The translations under genes were made by a program, and so were the position numbers. Below the pieces are notes generated by a model, which saw only the letters and a list, made by a program, of their open reading frames with translations, was not told the DNA's origin and did no database searches. From positions 1 through 22,814 of the IMG/VR virus record IMGVR_UViG_3300009706_001100: a stretch of DNA of 22,814 bases; one strand, given 5' to 3'. Numbering within the stretch: position 1 is the first letter of the stretch; each line of letters begins with the position of its first letter. Origin of the DNA: a virus. Below, piece by piece: positions 1 through 8,854 of the stretch.

Positions 1-50
1 CGCCGCGCGGTGGTGGTGGGCAATATCTAAGCAGGGCTGCGCAGTTGGCG

Positions 51-701
51 TCATACGCTCAGGCTGTCGGCGGTGTCGCCGCTGGCAAACGTGGCGAGCG
101 CCGGGCGGTGCCAGGCCAGCCGGATGCCCCACAGCACGCCGCCATATCCCTGGTGATCGGGCTCCACGTCGGTGCGCTGCACGTCCACCGTCATCGTCAC
201 CAGCGACGGCTGCGCCTGGTGCGGGTCAGCCACCAGCTTGATCGCCCTGGGCTCTGCCGTGGCGGTGCCGTTGACGCCTGTGGTGCTGACGCTGCTGGCG
301 TTTGCCAGCTCGTTGCCCGTGCCTGTGCCCTGTGCGTTTAAGCCATAAAGACGGATCCCCACGCTGTCGACTGGGCACGAGATGTCGAAGCGTAGCGCGC
401 CGGTGAAGTAGCAGGTGACGTGCGCAAACTCCACGCGCGGAGGCGCCAGCACCATCACCGGCACGCTATTGACGGCTGCCGCGTAGCTGCCTGAGCCGCC
501 TGACGTGCCGCCGTCGGGCACGTCACAGCCGATCCAGACGCCCGGATTGCCCCAGGATGTCATCAGCGCCCACTGCGCGCGCTCGATATCTGTGAGCAGC
601 GCCACCCTGCCGGTGGTCGGATCGGGCAGGTCGCGGGTGGCGGTGGTGTCGACTGCCTGCCCTGCATACTGGGCGCGGGCGTTGCCGGTATATGAGGCCA
701 T
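51..701 (-). CDS. Beta-rich tail protein, 216 aa
   Basis: The start is ATG 701 (MASYTGNARAQYAGQAVD), which has AGGGAG eight bases upstream and lies two bases after the previous TAG; the longer frame upstream is shadow. The protein contains ALLTDIERAQWALMTSWG, then a beta-rich domain (VMVLAPPRVEFAHVTCYF; LVTMTVDVQRTDV) and ends with WGIRLAWHRPALATF. Two Cys (CYF, SCP) could pair. It is probably part of the tail tip or fibre set. The gene after it would begin at or beyond the left edge; bases 1-50 show only a weak TTG candidate with no ribosome-binding site. Confidence 0.6.
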   Translation of the reverse strand: MASYTGNARAQYAGQAVDTTATRDLPDPTTGRVALLTDIERAQWALMTSWGNPGVWIGCDVPDGGTSGGSGSYAAAVNSVPVMVLAPPRVEFAHVTCYFTGALRFDISCPVDSVGIRLYGLNAQGTGTGNELANASSVSTTGVNGTATAEPRAIKLVADPHQAQPSLVTMTVDVQRTDVEPDHQGYGGVLWGIRLAWHRPALATFASGDTADSLSV

Positions 702-703
702 GT

Positions 704-1726
704 CTACGGCTCCCTGAAGATCTGAAGCGCCAGCAGCGAAACAAAGCCGGTCCCGGCGCTCTTTGATGCAGTAACTGCCACCGTGCCGCCCTGGGCGCCC
801 ATGGTGATGGTGCTGTGCACCCACGCGCCGGTGGTGCTGACGCTGCTGCTGGCCTGCTGGCTTCCGTCGGCCACGAGCACCGCCGTGCCGCTGGCATCCC
901 CTGACGCGATCACGTACCAGCTCACGCGATAGGTGCGCGGCACGTCGGTGGTGCCGGGCGGCAGCCAGGCCATGCCCACCAGGCTGCTGTCGGCGCCGTC
1001 GGTGTTCCACGCCTGCCTCAGCCCGCTGGTATGGTGCGGGTGCTGGATCGTTACCAGGCACGCCACGCGGTCACGCGCCATGGCGCGGCAGTTGTTCCAG
1101 CCTCGTGAGACCAGCTCGGTGCTGATCGGCTTGTCGGCCTCGGCGGGACTGGTGGCCGCATAGGCTGCGTCGAACGTGTCGCCCATGGGCGCATATGCTG
1201 CCGCGTCAGCGCCGCCGCTGCTGCGGTCCTCTGCCTCGTAATGCGCTGCGGCTGCTACCAGCACCACGTGGTTGCTGTCGTCGGTGTACCCATCCACGGC
1301 CAGCTCAAGCGGCGCGCTGCCGCTCGTGGGCCTCACGCTAATTGTGTGCAGCGTGGCGGCTGTCGCCGTCACCGTCGCGCTCACCGTCGCGCCACCGTAG
1401 CTGGCGCGCAGCGTGCCCGTGGTGCCGCCGCTGGTGACCAGCGCCCAGACGCTCACGGTCACCGTGCGCGGCGCGGCGTTGCCCATGATGATCCACCGGC
1501 CGAGCACATCTGGGCTGCCGCTGCTTGCGCTCGTGCTCGCCCCGGTGCTGGTGCCGCTGTTTAGGCCAAAGGTGGAGCTGAAAAGGTGCGGCGTGTGCGT
1601 GGTGTGCAGCCAGCGATCGGTATTGCAGAGCCGCTCCCACAACGGTGGCACCGAGCCGCCGCCCACGGGATTGATGCCGGGCACGAGGTAGGCCAGGTCC
1701 ATGGGCCTGTAGTCGATCGTCGGCAT
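704..1726 (-). CDS. Tail-tip / receptor-binding candidate, 340 aa
   Basis: A Ser/Thr/Ala/Gly-rich, beta-strand-rich protein. The N-terminal 50 residues (IDYRPMDLAYLVPGINP) are ordered-looking, followed by a linker (STGASTSASSGS) and two jelly-roll-like halves (RTVTVSVWALVTSG; VHSTITMGAQGGTVAVTAS). Such lectin-like composition is common in receptor-binding proteins. It ends with TAG, two bases before the next ATG. No collagen repeat or trimeric coiled coil is visible, so it looks like a globular tip protein rather than a long fibre. Function inferred. Confidence 0.6.
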   Translation of the reverse strand: MPTIDYRPMDLAYLVPGINPVGGGSVPPLWERLCNTDRWLHTTHTPHLFSSTFGLNSGTSTGASTSASSGSPDVLGRWIIMGNAAPRTVTVSVWALVTSGGTTGTLRASYGGATVSATVTATAATLHTISVRPTSGSAPLELAVDGYTDDSNHVVLVAAAAHYEAEDRSSGGADAAAYAPMGDTFDAAYAATSPAEADKPISTELVSRGWNNCRAMARDRVACLVTIQHPHHTSGLRQAWNTDGADSSLVGMAWLPPGTTDVPRTYRVSWYVIASGDASGTAVLVADGSQQASSSVSTTGAWVHSTITMGAQGGTVAVTASKSAGTGFVSLLALQIFREP

Positions 1727-4428
1727 CAGACCAGCTCCGATCCGGTGTCGTTGTGGACATAGGCGGCCTGCCTGGTGGTGCAGCTCGCCAGCACCGGGTA
1801 TGTGATCACCGTCGAGGTGTCCACCCAGGCAGGCAGCGCAGCGGTAAACGTGACCAGGCGCGGGTTGGCGTCGGTGATATCAGCCAGCGCCTGGATCGTG
1901 GCCTCTGCACTCTTCGGCGTGGTGGCGTCTTGCTCGTCGCCGGGTGTGTGCAGCAGCACCACGTCAGCCACCACCAGGCGATCCAGCACGTCGAACAGGT
2001 TGTCGACCGTGACCGTGGTGGTGCTGTCCACCGAGCTGATCCCCACGCTCGGGCACAGCGGGCCCGCCGCCAGCATATTGCCGGCCAGCAGCAGCGTCAG
2101 CGTTTGCGTGCCGCTGTACAGATCAGCTGACCAGCCCAGGCAGCGCGCGCCCACAGAGGCCGGCGCACGCGCGGCGGTCTTAAAGTCATACGTGACCGGG
2201 TGCGCCATGGTCAGGTTGACGAGATCGCCCGGCTGCACCTCGACCCACGGGCCCACTTGGATCGTCAAGATGCTCTCACCGTTGCCGCGTCGCATAATCG
2301 CCACAGCCAGCTGGCGCGCCTCATCCAGCGCCATGCCTGGCGCCTTGTAGCCGGCGGTGTGCGGGCCCTCCACTTGAATGCGCGGCACGTCGTTGACGGT
2401 CAGGCTCACAGGGTCGCTCATCAGCTCTGTCTGCGTTTCTACCGTGATCGCGTTGGGCGACTCGGCGGGCTCTGGCGCGCCGACAGCCTCCAGCACCGCC
2501 TCACCTATCGAGATGGTGACCGCAGCAGCGTCTGCCACGCCCACGTCGATCGGCACGGCCGCCAGGTTAACGTCACCCGTGGTCGCCGCGCCCGGCGCCT
2601 GCACGTCTGGGTGCGTCATGCGCTGCACCAGGCACAGCCCGCGCAGCGCCAGGTGCCCGCCCAGCAGATCCGCGATGGACGCAGCGCCGGCGCTGAATAG
2701 ATGCATCACGTGGCCCGCCAGGCCCGCAGCGCTCAGGCTGTTGGCGTCGATCAGCGAGTCGTCAACGCCGGCGCCCTGGCCCAGCGCCAGCGTGTCATAC
2801 GATCCGCGATTGCCCGATCCGCTCGACTCCAACAGCGTCAGCAGCACCTCGGCCACGCTGCCAGACTTGCCGGTGATATAGCCCACCGTCGCGCCGGTGT
2901 TCCAAAAGATGAACCCGCCAGCGACGTGGACCACAGACACCCGCAGCAGCACCAGGCTGGGCACGTCGACGTTAGCAAAGGAGCCGTCGACCTTTGCGTC
3001 CCACTGGATCACGGCCTTGCCCTCGTCGCTCTCGATCACGCCGTAGCCGCTGCCGGGAAATTGCACGTCTGCCCACTCCTGGCCCTCGGTCTGCACCACC
3101 GGCAGCCAGAATCCTGGCAGCGTAGCCGGGTGGACAGACGGCATCCTGACCGGGATCCTGAACTCAAAGAAGGCGTCGTTGATCGTGTAGCCGCCGCCGC
3201 CCGTGCTCGCGTTGTATTGCGGCTGGTAGATCCCAGGCCGCAGAAAATACGGCCCACCGGCAGGCACGTGGATGAACGACTGCGACGAGCTGAGCGCGGT
3301 GCTGTACGTCATGAACCGCAGCGAAATATAAGGCAGGCCGGCCACGCCACCGGCGCCAGGCAGCGGCGCAGGCAGCGCCCCCCAGCGCACACCGTCGCCC
3401 ACATTGAGCGCGTCGCTGACGCTGCTGGCGTCCACGGTGGACCAGATCGGATCCGTGACGCTGCTGCTGTAGGCGTCCACCATGCAGGCGTGTGCGATCT
3501 GCCCCAGAGTGAACACGCCATCAGGGTGCGACGGCTTGACCGTGCACGTGCCAGACACCGTGGCGCTGCTGGCCCAAACCCAGTTGAACAGCACCGAGCC
3601 GGGCGCGGCGTACACCGGCAGGCCCGCGATGGCCTCGGGCGCATAGTCGGGTTCGGGCCCGGCCTCGTAGCATACGGCCTCAACGTCATGGCCGATCGGC
3701 TGCGCGGCTTTGCGGATCAGCGGCAGGCACCGCAGCACCATGCCGGGCCCCGTCGGCCTGGGTGGCGAGTCAACATAGCCACGCCAGATCACCCGACAGT
3801 GCTTGGCCAGCGTGCCGGTGTCACACCATTCATCATTGAGCACGCGCCCGTCGGGGCTGACGAGGTGCCGCCACAGCGTGACGTGTCGCCCACGCCAGGT
3901 CACCGGCTTGTCTGTCACGTGTTTCATGGTCGGGCTTTGCCGCTTATACGTGCCCGCCATGCTGCCGGCCAGGCCGCGCGTGGTGAGGTCGACATGGGTG
4001 CCGTCCACCACGGTCAGGGCCACGCGCTCGGTGCCGATCCATGCGTTCGCCGCTGACCAGCCGGTGGTGTCTGTGACCAGCACCGAGCCCGTGCCCGTGT
4101 CCACGTCCTCGTCCAGCATCATGGACGCGCCCGGCAGGCTGAACAGCGCAGAGGTCAGCGCGTTGTCTTCGAGGCCCTGCCAGGTCAGGGTCACGTCATA
4201 GGCTGCGCCGCTGGCCACGCCGCTCTGGCGGTCCACCTCGATCGCCACGCTGTCGCCCTCGCCCACCAGCAGGCACTCCACGGCTGACGTGTAGCCAGGC
4301 GGCAGGGTGGGCGTGCTCGTGGAGTCGACGCGCGGCGGCACCGCCTCACAGAATATGTGCGGGATGCCCTCGATCTGCACCACGTGGATCCAGCTGTAGC
4401 CAGAACGCACCAGGCCCTGCCAGCTCAT
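1726..4428 (-). CDS. Large tail hub / tail-tip protein, 900 aa
   Basis: The largest product in the window. It has a beta-rich N-terminal region (WQGLVRSGYSWIHVVQIEG; SAVECLLVGEGDSVAIEV), then a mixed middle with TWRGRHVTLWRHLVSPDGRV and Gly/Ser-rich stretches, and a hub-type segment near 690-760 (VEVQPGDLVNLTMAHPVTYD), which resembles the last domain of central hub proteins of siphophage tails. The C-terminal 120 residues are beta-rich again. No lytic or endopeptidase motif is evident. Start is ATGA-overlapped with the previous gene. It ends in TGATG. A role as tail-tip scaffold joining tube to receptor-binding proteins is inferred from size and place. Confidence 0.68.
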   Translation of the reverse strand: MSWQGLVRSGYSWIHVVQIEGIPHIFCEAVPPRVDSTSTPTLPPGYTSAVECLLVGEGDSVAIEVDRQSGVASGAAYDVTLTWQGLEDNALTSALFSLPGASMMLDEDVDTGTGSVLVTDTTGWSAANAWIGTERVALTVVDGTHVDLTTRGLAGSMAGTYKRQSPTMKHVTDKPVTWRGRHVTLWRHLVSPDGRVLNDEWCDTGTLAKHCRVIWRGYVDSPPRPTGPGMVLRCLPLIRKAAQPIGHDVEAVCYEAGPEPDYAPEAIAGLPVYAAPGSVLFNWVWASSATVSGTCTVKPSHPDGVFTLGQIAHACMVDAYSSSVTDPIWSTVDASSVSDALNVGDGVRWGALPAPLPGAGGVAGLPYISLRFMTYSTALSSSQSFIHVPAGGPYFLRPGIYQPQYNASTGGGGYTINDAFFEFRIPVRMPSVHPATLPGFWLPVVQTEGQEWADVQFPGSGYGVIESDEGKAVIQWDAKVDGSFANVDVPSLVLLRVSVVHVAGGFIFWNTGATVGYITGKSGSVAEVLLTLLESSGSGNRGSYDTLALGQGAGVDDSLIDANSLSAAGLAGHVMHLFSAGAASIADLLGGHLALRGLCLVQRMTHPDVQAPGAATTGDVNLAAVPIDVGVADAAAVTISIGEAVLEAVGAPEPAESPNAITVETQTELMSDPVSLTVNDVPRIQVEGPHTAGYKAPGMALDEARQLAVAIMRRGNGESILTIQVGPWVEVQPGDLVNLTMAHPVTYDFKTAARAPASVGARCLGWSADLYSGTQTLTLLLAGNMLAAGPLCPSVGISSVDSTTTVTVDNLFDVLDRLVVADVVLLHTPGDEQDATTPKSAEATIQALADITDANPRLVTFTAALPAWVDTSTVITYPVLASCTTRQAAYVHNDTGSELV

Positions 4429-5129
4429 AGCGCCACCGCGCTGACCAGCAGATCCACCTCGGCCACGCTGCGCACATCGTCAAGCCAGCGCACAGACCGC
4501 AGCCCCAGCGGCCAGCCGTCGAGGTAGCCGATCGGGTTGCCGCTGGCGATCGCGTCCGTGTTGGTGCCCGTGCCGCCGCTATCCCTGCCGATCACCCTGA
4601 CCTTGCTGCGCAGGGCCCAGCCCGTGCGCAGAGCTGACAGGCCCTCGGCGTTAGTCGTCAGGCGCCAGCGCCAGACGCGTGCGCCGCCGTACACGTAGCC
4701 GTGTGTGCGTGCGAGTCGATCCACCTCATATTCCACCGATCGATCCACCTCCACCTCATCCCAGCTGGCGCCGTAAAGCGGGATCGAACCAAGCGGCACC
4801 AGCGCCGACTCGGCCTCGGTCACGCCGCCCATGGTATCACCTGGCTGCGCGCCCATGCCCAACAGCTCACCCAGGCGATCCGGCCAGACAAGCGTGGCTG
4901 ACGGCCCGGTCAGCCTCACGGCGCCTGTGCCGGTGGTGGCCGCTGACCAGCCAGCCGGATCGATCGCAGTGTCCAGCGCCGTGATGAGGTCGGGCCATAC
5001 CTGCCCGGCGTCGCCGCTGTCGGCCAGCGTGTATGTGGTGCCGTCGATCGTGATCTTGCGGTACCCGCGCGCTGACGTGCTCACGTAGGCGTGCAGGTAG
5101 GCCGCAGGCGTGAACCCAAACGCACTCAC
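4425..5129 (-). CDS. Distal tail protein, 234 aa
   Basis: The start is taken as GTG 5129, giving MSAFGFTPAAYLHAY and a four-base GTGA overlap that matches the other junctions; upstream codons in this frame lie inside the previous gene and read as shadow. Features are a strand pair (YRKITIDGTTYTLADSG), a helix (VWPDLITALDTAI), then GWSAATTGTGAVRLT and ATLVWPDRLGELLGM, a beta domain seen in several phage tail proteins. The C-terminal half is Trp/Arg-rich. A tail-tip or baseplate protein is likely; the exact role is unknown. Confidence 0.66.
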   Translation of the reverse strand: MSAFGFTPAAYLHAYVSTSARGYRKITIDGTTYTLADSGDAGQVWPDLITALDTAIDPAGWSAATTGTGAVRLTGPSATLVWPDRLGELLGMGAQPGDTMGGVTEAESALVPLGSIPLYGASWDEVEVDRSVEYEVDRLARTHGYVYGGARVWRWRLTTNAEGLSALRTGWALRSKVRVIGRDSGGTGTNTDAIASGNPIGYLDGWPLGLRSVRWLDDVRSVAEVDLLVSAVAL

Positions 5130-5764
5130 AGCGCCACCCACTGAGACGTGCCCTTGACGTTTAAACGCCCAAGCTCTGGCGACTTGCCCAGGCGCTTGCG
5201 GGTCACGCTGTCGACGCGCAAGCGCCCGGCCTGGGTGCTGCCGTGCCACAGATCCCACACCTGATCGGCGCTGAATGCGGCCTCATATGTCCAGACATTG
5301 GCCAGGGTGCCGTGGATCTCCAGCGAGAGCGCGCGGGTCGAGGCCTGGGAAAACACGCCGCCAGAGCCGTCTGCGATGCTGGCGACGGTGGTGGTGGCGT
5401 GCATGGCCTCGCGGAGCTGTATGCCGTGCTCTGGATAGAGGCCGTCCAGGTGCGCGCCCAGCGCGCCCAGCTTTGTGCCGCTGGTGCTCGCGGCCATATC
5501 CAGCCGCGTGCGGATCACGCCCGCGCAATCGATGCGCATGCTGATCGCCGACTCCCAGCTGAGCACACCGGTGCTGCTGGCATACGCCACCGCTGCCGCG
5601 TCGAGGGCGCTGGCCGTGGTGGCAATGGCGCGCGCCAGCACGATCGCTGACGTGCGCGTGGCGGGCACGATCGGCACGGTGGTGGCGCCAACGGTCACCG
5701 ACAGGGTGCCGCTCCAGCCGGTGAGCACCTGGGCCAGGCCCATCACGTTGCGCGGCGCGCCCAC
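5126..5764 (-). CDS. Distal tail protein, 212 aa
   Basis: Follows the tape measure gene directly (TAA then GTG), the usual place of distal tail proteins. The N-terminal half has the strand-helix-strand pattern TLSVTVGATTVPIV, then ALDAAAVAYAS, then STGVLSWES and LGALGAHLDGLYP. The C-terminal half is beta-rich (ALSLEIHGTLANVWTYEAAFSADQVWDLW). No enzymatic motif. It shares layout with the next gene, suggesting a common tail-domain ancestor. GTG 5764 is the first start; ATG 5743 is possible. It ends in GTGA with the next gene. Confidence 0.65.
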   Translation of the reverse strand: MGAPRNVMGLAQVLTGWSGTLSVTVGATTVPIVPATRTSAIVLARAIATTASALDAAAVAYASSTGVLSWESAISMRIDCAGVIRTRLDMAASTSGTKLGALGAHLDGLYPEHGIQLREAMHATTTVASIADGSGGVFSQASTRALSLEIHGTLANVWTYEAAFSADQVWDLWHGSTQAGRLRVDSVTRKRLGKSPELGRLNVKGTSQWVAL

Positions 5765-8155
5765 TTACCAGCCCGGCGCGGCGCCGGTGCCGCGACTGCT
5801 GTGCGCTGCCTGCTGGACGGCAGCGGCCACGGCTTGCGGGTGGCCCAGGATCACACCGCTGGAAAACTGCACGATCACGGTGCGGCTGCCGTCGGTGTCA
5901 AAGCCGCCGCTGCTGGCGTCACCGCCCGCGCCCGTCGCGCTCGTTGCTGCGGCCGTGGAGGCGCCACCGCCACCGCCGGCCGCGCTGCCGGCACCGGCAG
6001 CCACGGCGCCAAAGAGCCCAGCGCTGACGATATGCATGGCGCCCTTGACGTAATTTTGGCTCGCAAACGCAGCCACGCTGTGGGCGATCTCCATGGCCAT
6101 GGCGATCGCTGCCTTGGCGCGCTCATCCTCCAGAAACGACTGCGCCGCCACGCCCAGCGCGCCGGCCGTGGAGGCTGCGGCCTCGCCCACGCTCACCTGT
6201 CCGTCGGCATAGTCGCCCCAGGTCGTTGCCGCCGCGCCGGCAGCCTGAGTGATCGGCGCCAGCTCGCTGCCCAGCTGTGACATTTGCGAGCTGGTCGCCG
6301 CCATCACGCTGCTCACGTCGCGAAAATGCTGCGCCAGGTCACTGCGCTCGATGCGCTCAGCCTCCAGCGCATAGGCCGCCTGTGCGTCAGCCAGCTGCTG
6401 GGTGATGCGCACGCGCTCGACCAGTGACGCATTCTCGTCGTCGCCAAGCTGGCGCAGCGCGTGGGCGGCCTCGATCTCGGCCTCACGCAGGGCCAGGTGC
6501 GCGCGCTGCAGCGGGTCGGCCGCCGCCGCTGCGGCGCGGCGCACCTCGGCCAGGGCGCCAACCGCCTGCGCCTCGTCGCGCGCGGCGGCCAGCTCGGCCT
6601 GCGCGCCGTGCGCCGCGTCGTCGCGCGCGGCGCCTATGTCCAGGGCGGTGCCGAGCCACACCTCGGCCAGGCGCGCCGTCTCAGCGGTGCGCAGGGCCTC
6701 GATCGTCGCAGACCGGGCGCCGTTGGCGCGCATCTTTTCGATCTTGGCCTCTGACTTTGCCACGTGCTGCGCGTGCTCGACGCGGGCCAGATCCAGCGGA
6801 TCCGTGGCGAGCATGATCGCCAGCTGCTGGCGGGCTGCTATCAGCGCGCCCTCGGCCGCCGCGCGCCCTGACGGCGGCGCCTTGGCCTTGGGCTTGGGCG
6901 CCGTCGAGGGCGCCAGGCCCGGCGCAAACGGCACGCCCCATATTTGATCGAACACCGAGCTCTCAGCTGCGCGGTCGAATGATTCAGCCACGGCATCGAC
7001 AGCCACAGCGAGGGCGCCCGCGTCGCTCGCTGCACGGCGCGACTCACGGGCCAGGCCCGCCATCCCCTCGATCACGCGTCGAAGGTGGGGCGGGATCCCG
7101 CCGACCGTGGCCTGCATCTCCTGCCACTTCGCCAGCCTCATCTGCTCGGGCATCTTGGCGAGCGCCTCGCCCAGGTCGCGCGCGGCGGCGCTCTGGGCGG
7201 CCAGCAGCTGCACGCCCATCGCGGTGCCCAGGCCCTGCGCGCTGTCGTTGACCAGATCCACGCTGCGAGAAACGCCGGTCAGGGTGTCGGCCAGGTCGTC
7301 AGCGTCGGATCTGAGCGCGCGCAGGGCGTCGTCCACCAGGCCCAGCGTGACCATGAAGCCCTCGCTGGCCCAGACAGCCAGATCGCTCATCATGTCGCCC
7401 ATCGCGGTGGTGGTCTGCTGGGCGTCCAGGCGGAAGTCAGCCAGATCCACGCCGTCAAACTGCTCGCCCAGGGCCTGAAGCGCGGCGGGCAGGGCGACTT
7501 TGAGGCGCCGATCCATCTCGTCAAGCTCGCCCACGGCCACGCCGGTGGCGTCTGCATATGCCTGGGTGAGCCCTGTGATCTTGTCGAGGTTGACGCCAAT
7601 GTCGACCAGGCCGGTGGTGCGGCCTTTCAGCGACGACTCGATCACCTTGGCCACGTCGAGCACCCCACGGTGCTGATCGATCGCGGCCTTGGTGGCCAAG
7701 TCCAGCAGGCGGGTGGTGTCATCGACAGACACGCCCAGGCGCGCAAAGCGGTTAAGTACTACCTGCAGGTCTGTCGCCTCCACCAGGCCAGCGGTGGCAC
7801 GCTGCGCGTCGCCCAGCACCTGCGCGTGGTCGGCAAACGCCTGCGCGAACCGGATCCCCACGTTCGCGGCCTTCTCACCGCTCACCGCGAAATCCTTGAA
7901 GCCACGCGCCAGGGCGCCGATCGCCAGGGCGCCGATCCCCAGCTGCCCCATCGACTTGACCGTGCGCGAGACGCTCTTCCCAAGCTTGCGCAGGGCCGTG
8001 CGCTGGCGGTCGAATACGCGCGCCGAGCGCTCGCCCGCGCCGGTCAGCTTGAGCAGCTGCGCCTCATTTGCGCGCATCCCTGCCTGTACGCGCTTCAGCT
8101 CAGCGATCGCGTTGCCCTGGGCGTCAACCGCGATCAGCAGGGTGTCACCCGCCAT
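5765..8155 (-). CDS. Tape measure protein
   Basis: 796 residues, the longest helical protein in the window, and it sets tail length. An Ala-rich coiled-coil architecture runs throughout: N-terminal KRVQAGMRANEAQLLKLTG, a hydrophobic IGALAIGALA segment near 72-82, a long charged helical middle (about 430-610), and a C-terminal hydrophobic region (AIAMAMEIAHSVAAFASQN...AGLFGAVAAGAGSAAG) followed by a Gly-rich tail. Using about 1.5 angstroms per residue, the predicted tail is near 120 nm, an inference. No lysozyme domain is visible. The ATG follows GGGGACGCGCC and overlaps the T-like ORF by 11 bases. It ends with TAA, abutting the next GTG. Confidence 0.9.
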   Translation of the reverse strand: MAGDTLLIAVDAQGNAIAELKRVQAGMRANEAQLLKLTGAGERSARVFDRQRTALRKLGKSVSRTVKSMGQLGIGALAIGALARGFKDFAVSGEKAANVGIRFAQAFADHAQVLGDAQRATAGLVEATDLQVVLNRFARLGVSVDDTTRLLDLATKAAIDQHRGVLDVAKVIESSLKGRTTGLVDIGVNLDKITGLTQAYADATGVAVGELDEMDRRLKVALPAALQALGEQFDGVDLADFRLDAQQTTTAMGDMMSDLAVWASEGFMVTLGLVDDALRALRSDADDLADTLTGVSRSVDLVNDSAQGLGTAMGVQLLAAQSAAARDLGEALAKMPEQMRLAKWQEMQATVGGIPPHLRRVIEGMAGLARESRRAASDAGALAVAVDAVAESFDRAAESSVFDQIWGVPFAPGLAPSTAPKPKAKAPPSGRAAAEGALIAARQQLAIMLATDPLDLARVEHAQHVAKSEAKIEKMRANGARSATIEALRTAETARLAEVWLGTALDIGAARDDAAHGAQAELAAARDEAQAVGALAEVRRAAAAAADPLQRAHLALREAEIEAAHALRQLGDDENASLVERVRITQQLADAQAAYALEAERIERSDLAQHFRDVSSVMAATSSQMSQLGSELAPITQAAGAAATTWGDYADGQVSVGEAAASTAGALGVAAQSFLEDERAKAAIAMAMEIAHSVAAFASQNYVKGAMHIVSAGLFGAVAAGAGSAAGGGGGASTAAATSATGAGGDASSGGFDTDGSRTVIVQFSSGVILGHPQAVAAAVQQAAHSSRGTGAAPGW
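7907..7937 (-). repeat. 15-base tandem repeat, two copies, in the tape measure gene
   Basis: Two perfect tandem copies of a 15-base unit (CGCCAGGGCGCCGAT on the plus strand), period 15, encoding IGALA twice. The reading frame is kept, so it only lengthens the hydrophobic segment. Confidence 0.7.
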
Positions 8156-8465
8156 GGCGCGTCCCCTGCTCCATGGCGTGCGCCTGGCGGTCTGCCATCA
8201 TCGCGCGCAGCTGCGACCAGACGGCAGGCACCCACGCGGCAAAGGTGTCAGGCCAGCCGCTCAGCGGCGCCAGCTTGCTCGACGCCTCCAGCTGCGCGAC
8301 GCCCTGAACATACGGATCGGCCATGGCCTCGCGCAGCGGGCAGCGCGCCCACTCAGCGCCCAAGTATGTGCCGCCCCTGGCCTCACAGATCGACGGATCT
8401 GACGCGCACGCGGGATCGCCCTCAGCGCAATCGAGGCCGCTGCGCGCAAGCACGTCTGCCCACAC
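8145..8465 (-). CDS. Tail assembly chaperone second ORF (T-like), -1 frame
   Basis: About 106 residues from GTG 8465, which has GAGGG a few bases upstream in the end of the previous gene. The reading frame is -1 to the upstream gene and stays open through that gene up to 8870, so it could be made as a frameshift fusion (G-T) instead. No canonical slippery heptamer was found. The product has four Cys in the first half (C13, C20, C27, C42) and a Trp-rich C-terminal half (FAAWVPAVWSQLRAMMADR), then ends 11 bases inside the tape measure start. The non-overlapping half reads like real protein, unlike the Arg-rich shadow upstream. Role inferred from position. Confidence 0.6.
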   Translation of the reverse strand: MWADVLARSGLDCAEGDPACASDPSICEARGGTYLGAEWARCPLREAMADPYVQGVAQLEASSKLAPLSGWPDTFAAWVPAVWSQLRAMMADRQAHAMEQGTRHGG

Positions 8466-8473
8466 CAGCGCCC

Positions 8474-8854
8474 TCAGGCGCTGGCGCCGATAGGGTCGGG
8501 CGGTGCCAAGCTCAGCTCGAAGATAGCGCCGCCCAGGGCGGCCAGCTCGGCAGGCGGCAGGCGATCTAGCAGCTCGGTCAGCGCCGTCGCCGCCGTCTCG
8601 TCGAGGCCGGGCGCCTTGGCGCGCGTCACGCACATGATGCAGGCGTCCACGCTCACCGCCGCAGGGCTGTCTGATCGCAGGCGCAGCACCTCGCTGGCGC
8701 GCATGGGGCGCACCGTCATCACCAGCGCATCGCCCTTGACGGTGGTGCACTCCGCTGGGCTCAGCCAGCGCACAGGGCCATCGTCGCAGACCACTGACGG
8801 ATCGGTGGACGCTACCAGATCGATCCGATCTGACGTTCTGAGCAGTGGCAGCAT
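8474..8854 (-). CDS. Tail assembly chaperone (G-like)
   Basis: 126 residues, starting at ATG 8854, which has GAGGTG six bases upstream; an in-frame GTG at 8863 is an alternative. Features are an N-terminal strand (LPLLRTSDRIDLVAS), TVRPMRASEVLRL resembling the RPL-x-x-E core of tail-chaperone G proteins, and an Ala/Leu-rich C-terminal helix (ALTELLDRLPPAELAALGG). It sits directly between tube and tape measure, the constant position for chaperones that coat the tape measure protein. The next gene is in the -1 frame, as with lambda G and G-T. Family call is by position and geometry. Confidence 0.65.
   Translation of the reverse strand: MLPLLRTSDRIDLVASTDPSVVCDDGPVRWLSPAECTTVKGDALVMTVRPMRASEVLRLRSDSPAAVSVDACIMCVTRAKAPGLDETAATALTELLDRLPPAELAALGGAIFELSLAPPDPIGASA

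Noticed and set aside
702-1061. N-terminal extension of the 216-residue tail protein in the same frame
   Set aside because: The 120 upstream codons are His/Arg/Gln-rich and overlap the 340-residue gene. ATG 701 has a good ribosome-binding site.
2701-4056. Plus-strand open frame (451 codons) opposite the tail hub gene
   Set aside because: Arg/His/Gln-rich low-quality composition; it mirrors the codon pattern of the hub gene, and no start signal or plus-strand neighbour supports it.
5130-5258. Upstream extension of the 234-residue tail protein
   Set aside because: The extension lies inside the previous gene and has shadow composition; GTG 5129 gives the GTGA overlap used elsewhere.
7085-8569. 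Long plus-strand open frame (494 codons) opposite the tape measure gene
   Set aside because: The translation is His/Gln/Arg/Leu-rich with no domain pattern, typical of the antisense of a GC-rich Ala/Glu-coding gene. The minus strand there is a clear tape measure protein.
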